A DNA stretch of 64,000 nucleotides from contig NZ_CP050975.2 of the NCBI RefSeq assembly GCF_012273515.2, positions 6,572,001-6,636,000 of the forward strand, read 5' to 3'. This document shows positions 30,311-39,478 of the stretch, piece by piece (the stretch's first letter is position 1; each line of letters opens with the position of its first letter). The notes beneath the pieces were generated by a model. It was not told where the DNA came from. It saw only the letters and a program-made list of their open reading frames with translations, and searched no databases. The translations under genes were made by a program, and so were the position numbers. Source of the DNA: Streptomyces sp. RPA4-2 (GTDB taxonomy: Bacteria > Actinomycetota > Actinomycetes > Streptomycetales > Streptomycetaceae).

Positions 30311-30523
30311 CCTCCGGTACCGCGCCGGGCGTATGGCGAACCGACCCTCGGTCCCGCGAGGAGAGGTGAGCGAAACGCGGAGGCGCCGTCCGGTGGACGA
30401 GCGTTTGGGGGCGGCCGTGCGCGGTGACCCGGCGTCAGTTCCGTGCCCCGGCAAGGGCGACACGATCGGGTGAAGCTGTGGTCACACGTGTCCCTTGTCG
30501 TCTCCACCGGTAACCTCACACCC

Positions 30524-33247
30524 ATGGCCTCACGTCAGTCCGCAGCCAAGAAGCCGCCCGCGAAGAAGGCGGCCGCTCCGACGAAGGCTCCGGTGAAGAA
30601 GGCCCCCGCGAAAAAGGCGGTCGCCAAGAAGGCCGCGGCGAAGAAGCCCGTACCCGCGCCGGCGCCCAGCCCGACCGCGGGTGTGTACAGGCTCGTACGC
30701 GCCGTGTGGCTGGGCCTCGCGCATGCCGTCGGGGCGATGTTCCGTGGCATAGGGCGGGGCGCGAAGGGGCTCGACCCGGCGCATCGCAAGGACGGCCTCG
30801 CGCTCCTGCTGCTCGGTCTCGCGCTGATCGTCGCGGCGGGCACGTGGTCGAATCTGCGCGGGCCCGTCGGCGGCCTCGTCGAGATGCTGGTGACCGGTGC
30901 CTTCGGCCGGCTCGACCTGCTCGTCCCGATACTCCTCGCCGTCATCGCCGTCCGCTTCATCCGGCACCCCGAGAGGCCCGAGGCCAACGGCCGCATCGTG
31001 ATCGGTCTGTCCGCGCTCGTCATCGGCGTGCTCGGGCAGGTCCACATCGCCTGCGGGGCGCCCGCGCGCAGCGACGGCATGCAGGCGATAAGGGACGCCG
31101 GCGGCCTCATCGGCTGGGGCGCGTCCACCCCGCTGACGTACACCATGGGCGACGTCCTCGCCGTACCGCTCCTGGTCCTGCTCACGGTCTTCGGTCTGCT
31201 GGTCGTCACGGCCACGCCCGTCAACGCGATCCCGCAGCGGCTGCGGCTGCTCGGACAGCGGCTCGGCATCGTCCAGGGCGACCCGGACGAGATGCTTTTC
31301 GGCGAGGACGACGAGCGCTACGACGAGCAGTGGCGCGAGGCGCTCCCCGCGCGCTCCCGCAGAGGCCCGGGCGGCCCCGGCGAGTACGACCGCGAAAGCG
31401 CCGAGGAAGAGGCGCTCACCAAGCGCCGTGGCCGCCCCCGGCGGGCTCCCGCGCGACAGCACGACCCGAACCGGCCGATGGACGCGGTGGACGTCGCCGC
31501 GGCGGCCGCCGCCGCGCTCGACGGCGCCGTGATGCACGGCATGCCGCCCTCTCCGCTGGTCGCCGACCTGACGCACGGCGTCACCGCGGAACGCGACGGG
31601 TACGAGGAGACGACTCCGGTGCCGGCCGCCCGCGCCAAGGCCGTGCCGGGAGCCAAGCGGCCCCGGCAGGAGTCCCTGGCCGTCGACTCCGTCGTGCCCG
31701 ACCTCACCAAGTCCGCGCCCGAAGCGCCGCGCGACCTGCCGCCGCGCGCCGAGCAGCTCCAGCTCTCCGGGGACATCACCTACTCCCTGCCGTCACTCGA
31801 CCTCCTGGAGCGCGGTGGCCCCGGCAAGACCCGCAGCGCCGCCAACGACGCGGTGGTCGCCTCGCTCCAGAACGTCTTCATGGAGTTCAAGGTCGACGCC
31901 GCCGTCACCGGCTTCACCCGCGGTCCGACGGTCACCCGCTACGAGGTCGAGCTCGGCCCGGCCGTGAAGGTCGAGCGGATCACCGCGCTCACCAAGAACA
32001 TCGCGTACGCCGTCGCCAGCCCCGACGTGCGGATCATCAGCCCGATCCCCGGCAAGTCGGCGGTCGGCATCGAGATCCCGAACACCGACCGCGAGATGGT
32101 CAACCTCGGCGACGTGCTGCGCCTCGCGGACGCGGCCGAGGACGACCACCCGATGCTGGTCGCGCTCGGCAAGGACGTCGAGGGCGGCTACGTGATGGCC
32201 AACCTGGCGAAGATGCCGCACGTACTCGTCGCCGGAGCCACCGGTTCCGGTAAGTCCTCCTGCATCAACTGCCTGATCACGTCCGTGATGGTCCGCGCGA
32301 CCCCCGAGGACGTCCGGATGGTCCTCGTGGACCCCAAGCGGGTCGAGCTGACCGCGTACGAGGGCATCCCGCACCTGATCACGCCGATCATCACCAACCC
32401 GAAGCGGGCCGCCGAGGCCCTGCAGTGGGTCGTGCGGGAGATGGACCTGCGCTACGACGACCTCGCGGCGTTCGGCTACCGACACATCGACGACTTCAAC
32501 CAGGCCATCCGCGACGGCAAGCTGAAGACGCCCGAGGGCAGCGAGCGGGAGCTGAAGACCTACCCGTATCTGCTGGTGATCGTCGACGAGCTGGCCGACC
32601 TGATGATGGTCGCGCCGCGGGACGTCGAGGACTCCATCGTGCGCATCACCCAGCTCGCGCGCGCGGCCGGCATCCATCTGGTGCTCGCCACGCAGCGGCC
32701 GTCGGTGGACGTCGTCACCGGTCTGATCAAGGCGAACGTACCGTCGCGGCTCGCCTTCGCCACCTCCTCGCTCGCCGACAGCCGCGTCATCCTCGACCAG
32801 CCGGGCGCCGAGAAGCTGATCGGCAAGGGCGACGGGCTCTTCCTGCCGATGGGTGCCAACAAACCGACCCGTATGCAGGGCGCCTTCGTCACCGAGGACG
32901 AGGTCGCCGCGATCGTGCAGCACTGCAAGGACCAGATGGCGCCGGTCTTCCGCGACGACGTCACGGTGGGCACCAAGCAGAAGAAGGAGATCGACGAGGA
33001 CATCGGTGACGACCTCGATCTGCTGTGCGCCGCGGCCGAGCTGGTCGTCACGTCGCAGTTCGGGTCCACCTCGATGCTCCAGCGCAAGCTGCGTGTCGGT
33101 TTCGCCAAGGCGGGACGGCTGATGGACCTCATGGAGTCGCGCGGCATCGTGGGGCCGAGTGAGGGATCCAAGGCACGTGACGTGCTGGTGAAGGGCGACG
33201 AGCTCGACGGCGTGCTCGCCGTGATGCGCGGGGAAGCGGAAGCGTGA
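30524..33247 (+). CDS. ftsK: DNA translocase FtsK
   Basis: FtsK pumps chromosomal DNA through closing division or sporulation septa. The 907-residue protein has a Lys/Ala/Pro-rich, histone-H1-like N-terminus (about 1-50), four membrane helices (about 85-245), an acidic linker, the ATPase motor with Walker A GATGSGKSS near residue 572 and Walker B LLVIVDELADLMM, and a C-terminal winged-helix gamma domain (SMLQRKLRVGFAKAGRLMDLME) that reads polarity sequences. ATG 30524 begins MASRQSAAKKPPAKKA. It heads a conserved block with the RodZ-like gene, rimO, pgsA, cinA and clgR. Confidence 0.95.
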   Translation: MASRQSAAKKPPAKKAAAPTKAPVKKAPAKKAVAKKAAAKKPVPAPAPSPTAGVYRLVRAVWLGLAHAVGAMFRGIGRGAKGLDPAHRKDGLALLLLGLALIVAAGTWSNLRGPVGGLVEMLVTGAFGRLDLLVPILLAVIAVRFIRHPERPEANGRIVIGLSALVIGVLGQVHIACGAPARSDGMQAIRDAGGLIGWGASTPLTYTMGDVLAVPLLVLLTVFGLLVVTATPVNAIPQRLRLLGQRLGIVQGDPDEMLFGEDDERYDEQWREALPARSRRGPGGPGEYDRESAEEEALTKRRGRPRRAPARQHDPNRPMDAVDVAAAAAAALDGAVMHGMPPSPLVADLTHGVTAERDGYEETTPVPAARAKAVPGAKRPRQESLAVDSVVPDLTKSAPEAPRDLPPRAEQLQLSGDITYSLPSLDLLERGGPGKTRSAANDAVVASLQNVFMEFKVDAAVTGFTRGPTVTRYEVELGPAVKVERITALTKNIAYAVASPDVRIISPIPGKSAVGIEIPNTDREMVNLGDVLRLADAAEDDHPMLVALGKDVEGGYVMANLAKMPHVLVAGATGSGKSSCINCLITSVMVRATPEDVRMVLVDPKRVELTAYEGIPHLITPIITNPKRAAEALQWVVREMDLRYDDLAAFGYRHIDDFNQAIRDGKLKTPEGSERELKTYPYLLVIVDELADLMMVAPRDVEDSIVRITQLARAAGIHLVLATQRPSVDVVTGLIKANVPSRLAFATSSLADSRVILDQPGAEKLIGKGDGLFLPMGANKPTRMQGAFVTEDEVAAIVQHCKDQMAPVFRDDVTVGTKQKKEIDEDIGDDLDLLCAAAELVVTSQFGSTSMLQRKLRVGFAKAGRLMDLMESRGIVGPSEGSKARDVLVKGDELDGVLAVMRGEAEA

Positions 33248-33382
33248 GTCCTCGGCCCGGGAAACCGGGACGCATCGGTCACCGGACCAGGGGGTACACG
33301 ACATGTTGATATTCGAACGTGACTCACCCGTAAGGAGCCGCAGGGCAACCGTTTCCCCTCGGCGAACGTCAAGTTGAGCGAC

Positions 33383-33400
33383 GGGACAGGTACATGTCCC
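33383..33400. repeat. Inverted repeat upstream of the RodZ-like gene
   Basis: GGGACAGGTACATGTCCC is an 18-base near-perfect palindrome with a 2-base central mismatch, 124 bases before the next gene. It could be an operator. The rest of the 276-base ftsK-rodZ gap shows nothing clear except A/T-richer sequence at 33463-33485. Confidence 0.45.
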
Positions 33401-33523
33401 GCATCAGGATGACCGGCCATTCTGATGGCGTACAAAGTCCTACCGCCCGGTTGCCCCACCCTTTCGTACCCCCCCTAAACTGAACCTCCAGCACAGGTGG
33501 CTACACGCTCGAAAGGCGCCCCC

Positions 33524-34378
33524 GTGTCCATCGGCAACTCCCCTGACGGCAACATCCCCGAAGACGAGCGCCCGTTCGAAGAGCACCACGAAGAAGGTCC
33601 CTCGGTCGGCCGTGCTCTGCAGCAGGCCCGCATCGAGGCCGGACTGACCGTCGACGACGTCAGCAACGCGACCCGGGTCCGTATCGCCATCGTGCACGCG
33701 ATCGAACAGGACGACTTCAGCCCCTGTGGCGGTGACGTCTACGCGCGCGGTCACATCCGGACCCTGGCCCGCGCCGTACAGCTCGACCCGGTTCCTCTGC
33801 TGGCACGCTACGACGCCGAACACGGCGGGCGTCCCGCGCCGACCCCGGCCGCCCCGCTCTTCGAGGCGGAACGTATCCGCCCGGAGCGTCGCGGGCCGAA
33901 CTGGACCGCGGCCATGGTCGCGGCGATCGTCGCCGTGATCGGCTTCGTCGGCTTCACCGCGATCAAGGGCAGCTCGGGCGACGGCGCGAAGTCGAACGTC
34001 GCCGAGGGCTCCACGCCCACCACCGGCAAGTCGCCCGTCTCGGCCAGCCCCAAGATCAGCAAGCCCGCCGACCCGAAGCCCGATCCGTCCGACAGCGCCA
34101 TCGCGGCCGCCCCGCAGGACAAGGTGACCGTGCAGGTGAGCGCCCCCGACGGGCGCAGCTGGATCTCCGCCAAGGACCACAACGGCCGGCTGCTCTTCGA
34201 CGGCCTGCTCAAGCAGGGCGAGTCCCAGACCTTCCAGGACAAGACGAAGATCGACCTCGTCCTCGGCGACGCGGGCGCGATCCAGCTCTATGTGAACGGC
34301 AAGAAGATCGACGACCAGTTCCAGTCGGGCCAGGTCGAGCGACTGACCTACACCAAGGGTGACCCCGTCGTCGGATAA
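33524..34378 (+). CDS. RodZ-like helix-turn-helix membrane protein
   Basis: The protein of about 284 residues has an N-terminal Xre-type helix-turn-helix of the RodZ kind ([20 protein letters not shown]...[18 protein letters not shown]). A membrane helix near residues 135-155 ([19 protein letters not shown]), a Ser/Pro-rich extracytoplasmic linker and a C-terminal beta-rich DUF4115-type domain ([18 protein letters not shown]) follow. RodZ links MreB to the cell wall in rods; the role in Streptomyces is less clear. GTG 33524 is chosen because of GAAAGG upstream; GTG 33497 is possible. Confidence 0.88.
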   Translation: MSIGNSPDGNIPEDERPFEEHHEEGPSVGRALQQARIEAGLTVDDVSNATRVRIAIVHAIEQDDFSPCGGDVYARGHIRTLARAVQLDPVPLLARYDAEHGGRPAPTPAAPLFEAERIRPERRGPNWTAAMVAAIVAVIGFVGFTAIKGSSGDGAKSNVAEGSTPTTGKSPVSASPKISKPADPKPDPSDSAIAAAPQDKVTVQVSAPDGRSWISAKDHNGRLLFDGLLKQGESQTFQDKTKIDLVLGDAGAIQLYVNGKKIDDQFQSGQVERLTYTKGDPVVG

Positions 34379-34401
34379 CGGGCCCAGGGCACAGGCGGGG
34401 A

Positions 34402-34429
34402 CGGGGTTGGCCAAGATCGGCCAACCCCG
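34402..34429 (+). terminator. Hairpin after the RodZ-like gene
   Basis: CGGGGTTGGCC and GGCCAACCCCG form an 11-bp perfect stem with a 6-base loop, just beyond the stop codon. Confidence 0.75.
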
Positions 34430-34469
34430 TCGACGTGGGCTGTCAGTGAGACAAAGTAGTCTTGAGCCC

Positions 34470-35945
34470 ATGCCTGAACGCCGTACCGTCGCACTCGTCA
34501 CTCTTGGCTGCGCCCGTAACGAGGTGGACTCGGAGGAGCTCGCAGGCCGCTTGGAGGCGGACGGCTGGCAACTCGTGGAGGACGCCGAGGACGCGGATGT
34601 CGCCGTCGTCAACACCTGTGGCTTCGTCGAGGCCGCCAAGAAGGACTCCGTCGACGCCCTCCTCGAAGCCAATGACCTCAAGGGCCAGGGCAGAACCCAG
34701 GCCGTCGTGGCGGTGGGCTGCATGGCCGAGCGGTACGGCAAGGAGCTCGCCCAGGCCCTGCCCGAGGCCGACGGCGTGCTCGGCTTCGACGACTACGCCG
34801 ACATCTCCGACCGCCTCCAGACCATCCTGAACGGCGGGATCCACGCCTCGCACACCCCCCGCGACCGGCGCAAGCTGCTGCCGATCAGCCCGGCCGAGCG
34901 GCAGAGCGCCGGCGAGGACGTGGCCCTTCCCGGTCACGGCGCCCCCTCGGACCTACCGGAGGGCGTGGCCCCGGTGTCCGGCCCCCGCGCACCGCTGCGC
35001 CGCCGTCTGGACGGCTCGCCGGTCGCCTCGGTGAAGCTCGCCTCCGGCTGTGACCGGCGCTGCTCCTTCTGCGCCATCCCGTCCTTCCGCGGGTCCTTCA
35101 TCTCCCGGCGCCCCAGCGACGTGCTGAACGAGACCCGCTGGCTGGCCGAGCAGGGCGTCAAGGAGGTCATGCTGGTCTCCGAGAACAACACCTCGTACGG
35201 CAAGGACCTCGGCGACATCCGCCTGCTGGAGACGATGCTGCCCGAGCTGGCCGAGATCGACGGCATCGAGCGGGTGCGGGTCAGCTATCTGCAGCCCGCC
35301 GAGATGCGCCCCGGGCTCATCGACGTCCTCACCTCGACGCCGAACATCGCGCCCTACTTCGACCTCTCCTTCCAGCACTCCGCGCCCGACGTGCTGCGCT
35401 CGATGCGCCGCTTCGGCGACACCGACCGCTTCCTCGAGCTGCTCGACACGATCCGCTCCAAGGCACCGCAGGCCGGTGTGCGGTCCAACTTCATCGTGGG
35501 CTTCCCCGGGGAGAGCGAAACCGACCTCGCGGAGCTGGAGCGGTTCCTCACCCACGCGCGTCTCGACGCGATCGGCGTCTTCGGGTACTCCGACGAGGAG
35601 GGCACGGAGGCGGCGACGTACGAGAACAAGCTGGACGAGGACGTCGTCGCCGACCGCCTCGCGCGGGTGTCCCGGCTCGCCGAGGAACTGGTCGCGCAGC
35701 GCGCGGAGGAGCGCGTCGGCGAGACCGTACAGGTGCTGGTGGAGTCGCTCGACGACGAGGACGGCGCGTACGGCCGCGCCGCGCACCAGGCGCCCGAGAC
35801 GGACGGACAGGTGCTGTTCACGAGCGGCGAAGGTCTGACCGTCGGCCGTATCGTCGAGGCCAAGGTGGTCGGTACGGAAGGTGTGGACCTGGTGGCCGAG
35901 CCGCTCCCGGGTTCGCTCCCCGGTACTGAGGAGGCGGGCAGATGA
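34470..35945 (+). CDS. rimO: Ribosomal protein S12 methylthiotransferase RimO
   Basis: RimO is a radical-SAM enzyme that methylthiolates an aspartate of S12. The 491-residue protein has the N-terminal UPF0004 domain with Cys14, Cys50 and Cys84 for the auxiliary cluster. The radical-SAM motif CDRRCSFC starts near residue 194, and a C-terminal TRAM domain follows. A Pro/Gly-rich insert (about 145-185) before the radical-SAM core is longer than in E. coli. The ATG at 34470 has no clear ribosome binding site, and a TAGTCT stands about 12 bases upstream, so the mRNA may be leaderless. The stop overlaps pgsA by 4 bases. Confidence 0.94.
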   Translation: MPERRTVALVTLGCARNEVDSEELAGRLEADGWQLVEDAEDADVAVVNTCGFVEAAKKDSVDALLEANDLKGQGRTQAVVAVGCMAERYGKELAQALPEADGVLGFDDYADISDRLQTILNGGIHASHTPRDRRKLLPISPAERQSAGEDVALPGHGAPSDLPEGVAPVSGPRAPLRRRLDGSPVASVKLASGCDRRCSFCAIPSFRGSFISRRPSDVLNETRWLAEQGVKEVMLVSENNTSYGKDLGDIRLLETMLPELAEIDGIERVRVSYLQPAEMRPGLIDVLTSTPNIAPYFDLSFQHSAPDVLRSMRRFGDTDRFLELLDTIRSKAPQAGVRSNFIVGFPGESETDLAELERFLTHARLDAIGVFGYSDEEGTEAATYENKLDEDVVADRLARVSRLAEELVAQRAEERVGETVQVLVESLDDEDGAYGRAAHQAPETDGQVLFTSGEGLTVGRIVEAKVVGTEGVDLVAEPLPGSLPGTEEAGR

Positions 35946-36655
35946 CCGGAGTCCCGGCGTCCGCGGCGGGCGGCTCCCCCAGCGCGAACGGCGCGGCGGG
36001 CGCTCCCGGCGCCCCTGGGGACTCCAAGCCGGCGCGGGGCGGGAAGCTGGGCGCCGCGGCGGTCAACCAGGCCAGCCTCTGGAACATCGCGAACATCCTG
36101 ACCATGATCCGGCTCGTCCTGGTACCCGGCTTCGTGGCGCTGATGCTGGCCGACGGCGGGTACGACCCCGTCTGGCGTGCCTGGGCCTGGGCGGCCTTCG
36201 CCGTCGCCATGATCACCGATATCTTCGACGGTCACCTGGCGCGCACGTACGACCTGGTCACGGACTTCGGGAAGATCGCCGACCCCATCGCCGACAAGGC
36301 GATCATGGGCTCGGCGCTGATCTGTCTGTCCTCGCTGGGTGATCTTCCGTGGTGGGTGACGGGCGTGATCCTCGGGCGCGAGCTCGGCGTCACCCTGCTG
36401 CGCTTCGTGGTGATCCGTTACGGCGTCATTCCGGCCAGTCGCGGCGGCAAGCTGAAGACCCTGGCGCAGGGCACGGCGGTCGGCATGTACGTCCTCGCGC
36501 TGACGGGCGGCCTGGCCACCCTGAGGTTCTGGGTGATGGCCGTGGCGGTCGTCCTGACCGTCGTCACCGGGCTCGACTATGTGAGACAGGCCATCGTGCT
36601 GCGCAGGAGTGGAATCGCCGCGCGCCTGGCGGCGTCCGTGGAGGCCGAGCGGTGA
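35942..36655 (+). CDS. pgsA: CDP-diacylglycerol-glycerol-3-phosphate 3-phosphatidyltransferase
   Basis: PgsA makes phosphatidylglycerol-phosphate from CDP-diacylglycerol at the membrane. The 237-residue protein has a disordered Gly/Ala/Pro N-terminus (about 1-40), then several membrane helices. The CDP-alcohol phosphotransferase signature is complete: [14 protein letters not shown] followed by G, then D-PIA-D. The start codon overlaps the rimO stop (ATGA) and its own stop overlaps cinA (GTGA), so the three genes are translationally coupled. Confidence 0.94.
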   Translation: MTGVPASAAGGSPSANGAAGAPGAPGDSKPARGGKLGAAAVNQASLWNIANILTMIRLVLVPGFVALMLADGGYDPVWRAWAWAAFAVAMITDIFDGHLARTYDLVTDFGKIADPIADKAIMGSALICLSSLGDLPWWVTGVILGRELGVTLLRFVVIRYGVIPASRGGKLKTLAQGTAVGMYVLALTGGLATLRFWVMAVAVVLTVVTGLDYVRQAIVLRRSGIAARLAASVEAER

Positions 36656-37197
36656 GTCCGGAGGCCGCCGAGGTGCTGCGACTACTCACGGTGAGAGGCG
36701 AGACGCTCGCCGTGGCCGAGTCGCTGACCGGCGGTCTGGTGGCGGCGGAGATCACCGCGACGCCCGGAGCATCCCGCGCCTTCAGGGGCTCCGTGACCGC
36801 GTACGCCACCGAACTCAAGCACCGGCTGCTGGGCGTCGACGCCACCCTGCTGGCCGAGCGCGGGGCGGTGGATCCGCAGGTCGCGTCCCAGATGGCGGCC
36901 GGAGTGCGCAAGGCGCTCGGCGCGGACTGGGGGATCGCGACCACCGGTGTCGCGGGACCCGACCCCCAGGACGGACAGCCGGTCGGCACGGTCTTCGTGG
37001 CCGTGGACGGCCCCGCCGAAGCGATGTTTCCCGCCATCGGGAGCGGGAAAGTGGTCCGGCTGCGGTTGAACGGCGACCGGGCGGAAATCCGTATGGAGAG
37101 TGTACGCAGCGTACTCGCGCTGCTCCTGAGAGAGCTCGCGGGCGAACACACCGGAAATGAGCGGGCACAGGATACGGAACAGAACGGGGGGACTTGA
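36652..37197 (+). CDS. cinA: CinA C-terminal domain protein (nicotinamide-nucleotide amidase type)
   Basis: The 181-residue protein corresponds to the stand-alone CinA C-terminal/PncC domain, which deamidates NMN in pyridine nucleotide recycling. Hallmarks are LAVAESLTGGLVAAEIT near the N-terminus (catalytic serine in ESLTGG), GSVTAYATELKHRLLGV, and TTGVAGPDPQDGQPVGTV. The N-terminal COG1058 half of full CinA is absent, as in other Streptomyces. GTG start overlapping the pgsA stop. Its stop overlaps a possible short ORF leading into clgR. Confidence 0.9.
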   Translation: MSPEAAEVLRLLTVRGETLAVAESLTGGLVAAEITATPGASRAFRGSVTAYATELKHRLLGVDATLLAERGAVDPQVASQMAAGVRKALGADWGIATTGVAGPDPQDGQPVGTVFVAVDGPAEAMFPAIGSGKVVRLRLNGDRAEIRMESVRSVLALLLRELAGEHTGNERAQDTEQNGGT

Positions 37198-37310
37198 TGT
37201 TTGCAGCCCTGAGTGAACACGACATCGCTCCCCGCACGGCCGCGGCGCGAGGCGGTACGGTGGGGCGAGAAGGATGCGGCTACGCGGTCCGAGGAGGGAG
37301 CCACCGATGA
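37197..37310 (+). CDS. Candidate 37-codon ORF linking cinA and clgR
   Basis: This ORF starts at ATG 37197, whose A is the last base of the cinA stop (TGATG), and has a GGGGGGA ribosome binding site about 4 bases before the start. It ends in TGA 37308-37310, overlapping the clgR ATG by 3 bases. The product would be [20 protein letters not shown] and 17 more residues, with no recognised motif. It may be a coupling ORF, or the region may simply be the clgR promoter. Coding is unproven. Confidence 0.35.
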   Translation: MFAALSEHDIAPRTAAARGGTVGREGCGYAVRGGSHR

Positions 37311-37684
37311 TTCTGCTCCGTCGCCTGCTGGGTGACGTGCTGCGTCGGCAGCGCCAGCGCCAGGGCCGTACTCTGCGCGAAGTCTCCTCGTCCGCCCGAG
37401 TTTCACTCGGCTATCTCTCCGAGGTGGAGCGGGGGCAGAAGGAGGCATCCTCCGAGCTGCTCTCCGCCATCTGCGACGCGCTGGACGTACGGATGTCCGA
37501 GCTCATGCGGGAAGTGAGCGACGAGCTCGCTCTCGCCGAGCTGGCACAGTCTGCAGCGGCCACCGACCCGGTGCCCGCACCGGTACGCCGTCCGATGCTG
37601 AATTCCGTGTCGGTCACCGGTGTGCCACCGGAACGGGTCACCATCAAGGCGCCAGCCGAGGCGGTCGACGTCGTCGCCGCCTGA
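37307..37684 (+). CDS. clgR: ClgR, XRE-family activator of clp/lon protease genes
   Basis: ClgR activates ATP-dependent protease genes in actinobacteria. The 125-residue protein has an N-terminal Cro/CI helix-turn-helix (about 10-65: [40 protein letters not shown]). A linker and a C-terminus ending in VAA follow; ClgR is known to be degraded by ClpP through its terminal alanines. ATG 37307 has GGAGGGAG about 7 bases upstream. It follows pgsA and cinA as in mycobacteria, supporting the assignment. A strong terminator follows. Confidence 0.92.
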   Translation: MILLRRLLGDVLRRQRQRQGRTLREVSSSARVSLGYLSEVERGQKEASSELLSAICDALDVRMSELMREVSDELALAELAQSAAATDPVPAPVRRPMLNSVSVTGVPPERVTIKAPAEAVDVVAA

Positions 37685-37723
37685 CGCTCACGAGTTCACA
37701 CTCACGAGCTGAGCACGCTTGTG

Positions 37724-37788
37724 CGAAGGCCCCGGCCGGGGTTGTTCCAGGGAGATCTGGAGCAGGTTCGGCCGGGGCCTTCGTTTTT
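37724..37788. terminator. Terminator after clgR
   Basis: CGAAGGCCCCGGCCG (37724-37738) pairs perfectly with CGGCCGGGGCCTTCG (37769-37783), followed by TTTTT. The loop contains a second small hairpin (CCAG...CTGG). Confidence 0.88.
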
Positions 37789-37810
37789 CTTCGAGTGACC
37801 CGAATTGTTC

Positions 37811-37834
37811 GTTTATGTCATGGTTAGTGGGTCG
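37811..37834 (+). promoter_or_regulatory. Possible SigB-type promoter of dpsB
   Basis: GTTT (37811-37814), 14 bases, then GGGTCG (37829-37834) resembles the SigB consensus GNNT-N14-16-GGGTAY, with mismatches at the last two positions. It lies 40 bases before the dpsB start. Confidence 0.35.
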
Positions 37835-37873
37835 TGGCGTATCGAGCCGTGTCAGGAGAGCCGGAGGAATCGG

Positions 37874-38344
37874 ATGTACGTCGTGAAGAGCCCGTTGGCG
37901 GACGCGGACCTGAAGACGGTGTCCGAGGCCTTGCAGGGAGCACTGGTCGACCTGGTGGACCTCTCGCTGGTGGCCAAGCAGATCCACTGGAACGTCGTCG
38001 GACCGCGCTTCCGCTCCGTCCACCTCCAGCTCGACGAGGTCGTGGACACCGCGCGGCTGCACTCCGACACCGTGGCCGAGCGCGCCTCGACGCTGGGTGT
38101 CCCGCCCGACGGGCGAGCCCGGACCGTGGCCGCCGACAGCGGCATCGGCGCGACCCCGGACGGCTGGGTCAAGGACACCGATGCCGTGGGGACTCTGGTC
38201 AACGCGCTGGGCGCCGTGATCACCCGGATGCGGGCGCGGGTGGAGTCGACCGGTGAGGCGGATCCGGTGACCCAGGACATCTTCATCCAGATCACCGCCG
38301 ATCTGGAGAAGCACCACTGGATGTTCCAGGCGGAGAACGGGTGA
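37874..38344 (+). CDS. dpsB: Dps family ferritin-like DNA-protection protein
   Basis: Dps proteins oxidise and store iron and help condense DNA in stress. The 156-residue protein has the inter-subunit ferroxidase residues in KQIHWNVVGPRFRSVHLQLDEVVD and AERASTLGVPPDG, so the iron site looks intact. It lacks long Lys-rich N- or C-terminal tails. From its place after clgR it corresponds to dpsB, one of three Dps genes in S. coelicolor. The ATG at 37874 follows GGAGGAATCGG. An in-frame start at 37805 would run through the probable promoter. Confidence 0.92.
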   Translation: MYVVKSPLADADLKTVSEALQGALVDLVDLSLVAKQIHWNVVGPRFRSVHLQLDEVVDTARLHSDTVAERASTLGVPPDGRARTVAADSGIGATPDGWVKDTDAVGTLVNALGAVITRMRARVESTGEADPVTQDIFIQITADLEKHHWMFQAENG

Positions 38345-38457
38345 GTGGAGGCAGGCGCGGTCGGCTCCGTATGTGCCCTGGGTGCGCCTCTGTGCCGTTG
38401 GTGCGCCCTGTCGACGCGTGAGGGCGCGGGTCTAGCTTCGGGCTGGAGGTGAGCACC

Positions 38458-38733
38458 ATGGCAGGGCGGATAGCGCGCTGGGGGGTGGCGCTGGTGCTCG
38501 GTGCGCTGTGGTGGTGGGGGGTGCTTCGGCTGGCGCTGGTGCCCGGCGCGGGTGTGCTGGAAGGAGCGGTCGTCGCCGGCGGGTGGGGACTGAGTCTGCT
38601 GCCGGTGCACTGCGTGCCGAAGCCGGGCATCGCGGGGGCCGCCGATGGCGTCAGGGAACGTGGGCGGTGGCGCCGTGGGGCTACCACGGCATCGCGACTC
38701 CGCCGTTCGGGCGGAGGATCTGACCCGTCGTGA
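38458..38733 (+). CDS. Small membrane protein, hypothetical
   Basis: This protein of about 91 residues starts MAGRIARWGVALVLGALWWW after GGAGGTGAGCACC, a good ribosome binding site. It has two hydrophobic segments (about 7-27 and 31-52) and an Arg/Gly-rich tail. The tail overlaps the 3' end of the convergent SDR gene by 53 bases, so its exact length is doubtful. No function is known. Confidence 0.55.
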   Translation: MAGRIARWGVALVLGALWWWGVLRLALVPGAGVLEGAVVAGGWGLSLLPVHCVPKPGIAGAADGVRERGRWRRGATTASRLRRSGGGSDPS

Positions 38734-39442
38734 ACGCCGAGGCGTCACAGGCCAGGTACAGCACGGCGTGGGCGACGTCCTCGGCCTCGCCGACCCGGCC
38801 CAGGGGTGACAGCCGGGCCATGGCCGCCTCGGTGCGCGCCTGTGCCTCACCGTGGCGGTCGGTCATCGGTGTACGTGTCCAGCCGGGCGCGACCGCGTTG
38901 ACGCGGATGCCGTGCGGGCCGATCTCGGTCGCCAGCGTCTTCGTCAACTGCACGACGGCCGCTTTCGCGGCGCCGTAGCAGAGCAGTCCGCGCCCGCCGG
39001 TGTCCACGGCGCCCGACGCCATGGTGACTATGCTGCCGCGGATGTTCCGCTCGATCATGAGGAGGGCCGCCTCCTGGCAGGAGTGGAGTACCCCCTTGAA
39101 GTTGACCCCCAGAACCCGGTCGAGGTCCTCGTCCTGGGTCTCCAGCACCTCGCTGCTGTGCATGATCCCGGCCACCGCCGCCATGACGTCGAGGCGCGGG
39201 CACGATCTGACGGCCTGGCGGAGCCGCTCGCGGTCGGTGACGTCGAGTGTGTGCGCGTGGGCCGCGCCGCCGGCGTCCTCGATGAGGGTGACCGTCTTGT
39301 GCAGGCCCTCTGGGTCCAGGTCCGCGCAGTGGACGGTGGCTCCCGCCTCCGCGAGCAGGACGGCCGACGCGCGGCCGATGCCGCCCGCGGCGCCCGTGAC
39401 GAATGCGGTGCGTCCGGTGAGGTCGTACGCCTTCACGGCCAT
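38681..39442 (-). CDS. SDR family NAD(P)-dependent oxidoreductase
   Basis: This 253-residue classical short-chain dehydrogenase has TGAAGGIG (cofactor glycines), an Asp-rich cofactor loop (CADLDPEG), the catalytic serine in TMASGAVDTGG, and YGAAK carrying the catalytic Tyr and Lys. PGWTRTPM and the C-terminal FTTGQILRPNGG are typical of FabG-like enzymes. The substrate cannot be told. ATG 39442 has no ribosome binding site; TTGACG and TACCGT lie upstream with 18-base spacing and end about 6 bases before the ATG, so transcription may be leaderless. A palindrome overlaps the -35 element. Confidence 0.92.
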   Translation of the reverse strand: MAVKAYDLTGRTAFVTGAAGGIGRASAVLLAEAGATVHCADLDPEGLHKTVTLIEDAGGAAHAHTLDVTDRERLRQAVRSCPRLDVMAAVAGIMHSSEVLETQDEDLDRVLGVNFKGVLHSCQEAALLMIERNIRGSIVTMASGAVDTGGRGLLCYGAAKAAVVQLTKTLATEIGPHGIRVNAVAPGWTRTPMTDRHGEAQARTEAAMARLSPLGRVGEAEDVAHAVLYLACDASAFTTGQILRPNGGVAMPW

Positions 39443-39464
39443 GTAGGGACGGTACGAGGGTTTC

Positions 39465-39478
39465 TGACGGTCCGTCAA
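39465..39478 (-). promoter_or_regulatory. Palindromic operator over the SDR promoter
   Basis: The 13-base perfect palindrome TGACGGWCCGTCA (W = A or T) at 39465-39477 overlaps the TTGACG -35-like element read on the reverse strand. A matching -10-like TACCGT follows after 18 bases. This looks like a repressor site, for example of TetR type. The regulator is not in the window. Confidence 0.5.

Noticed and set aside
30333..30473. Small open frame (MANRPSVPRGEVSETR...) between osaB and ftsK with GAGGAGAG inside it
   Set aside because: No recognisable homology and no conserved-looking composition; it more likely represents the ftsK promoter region.
33248..33523. Possible LexA/SOS box near 33310 (TTCGAACGTGAC)
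   Set aside because: The second half-site does not match GTTC; only the recA copy at 51277 is convincing.
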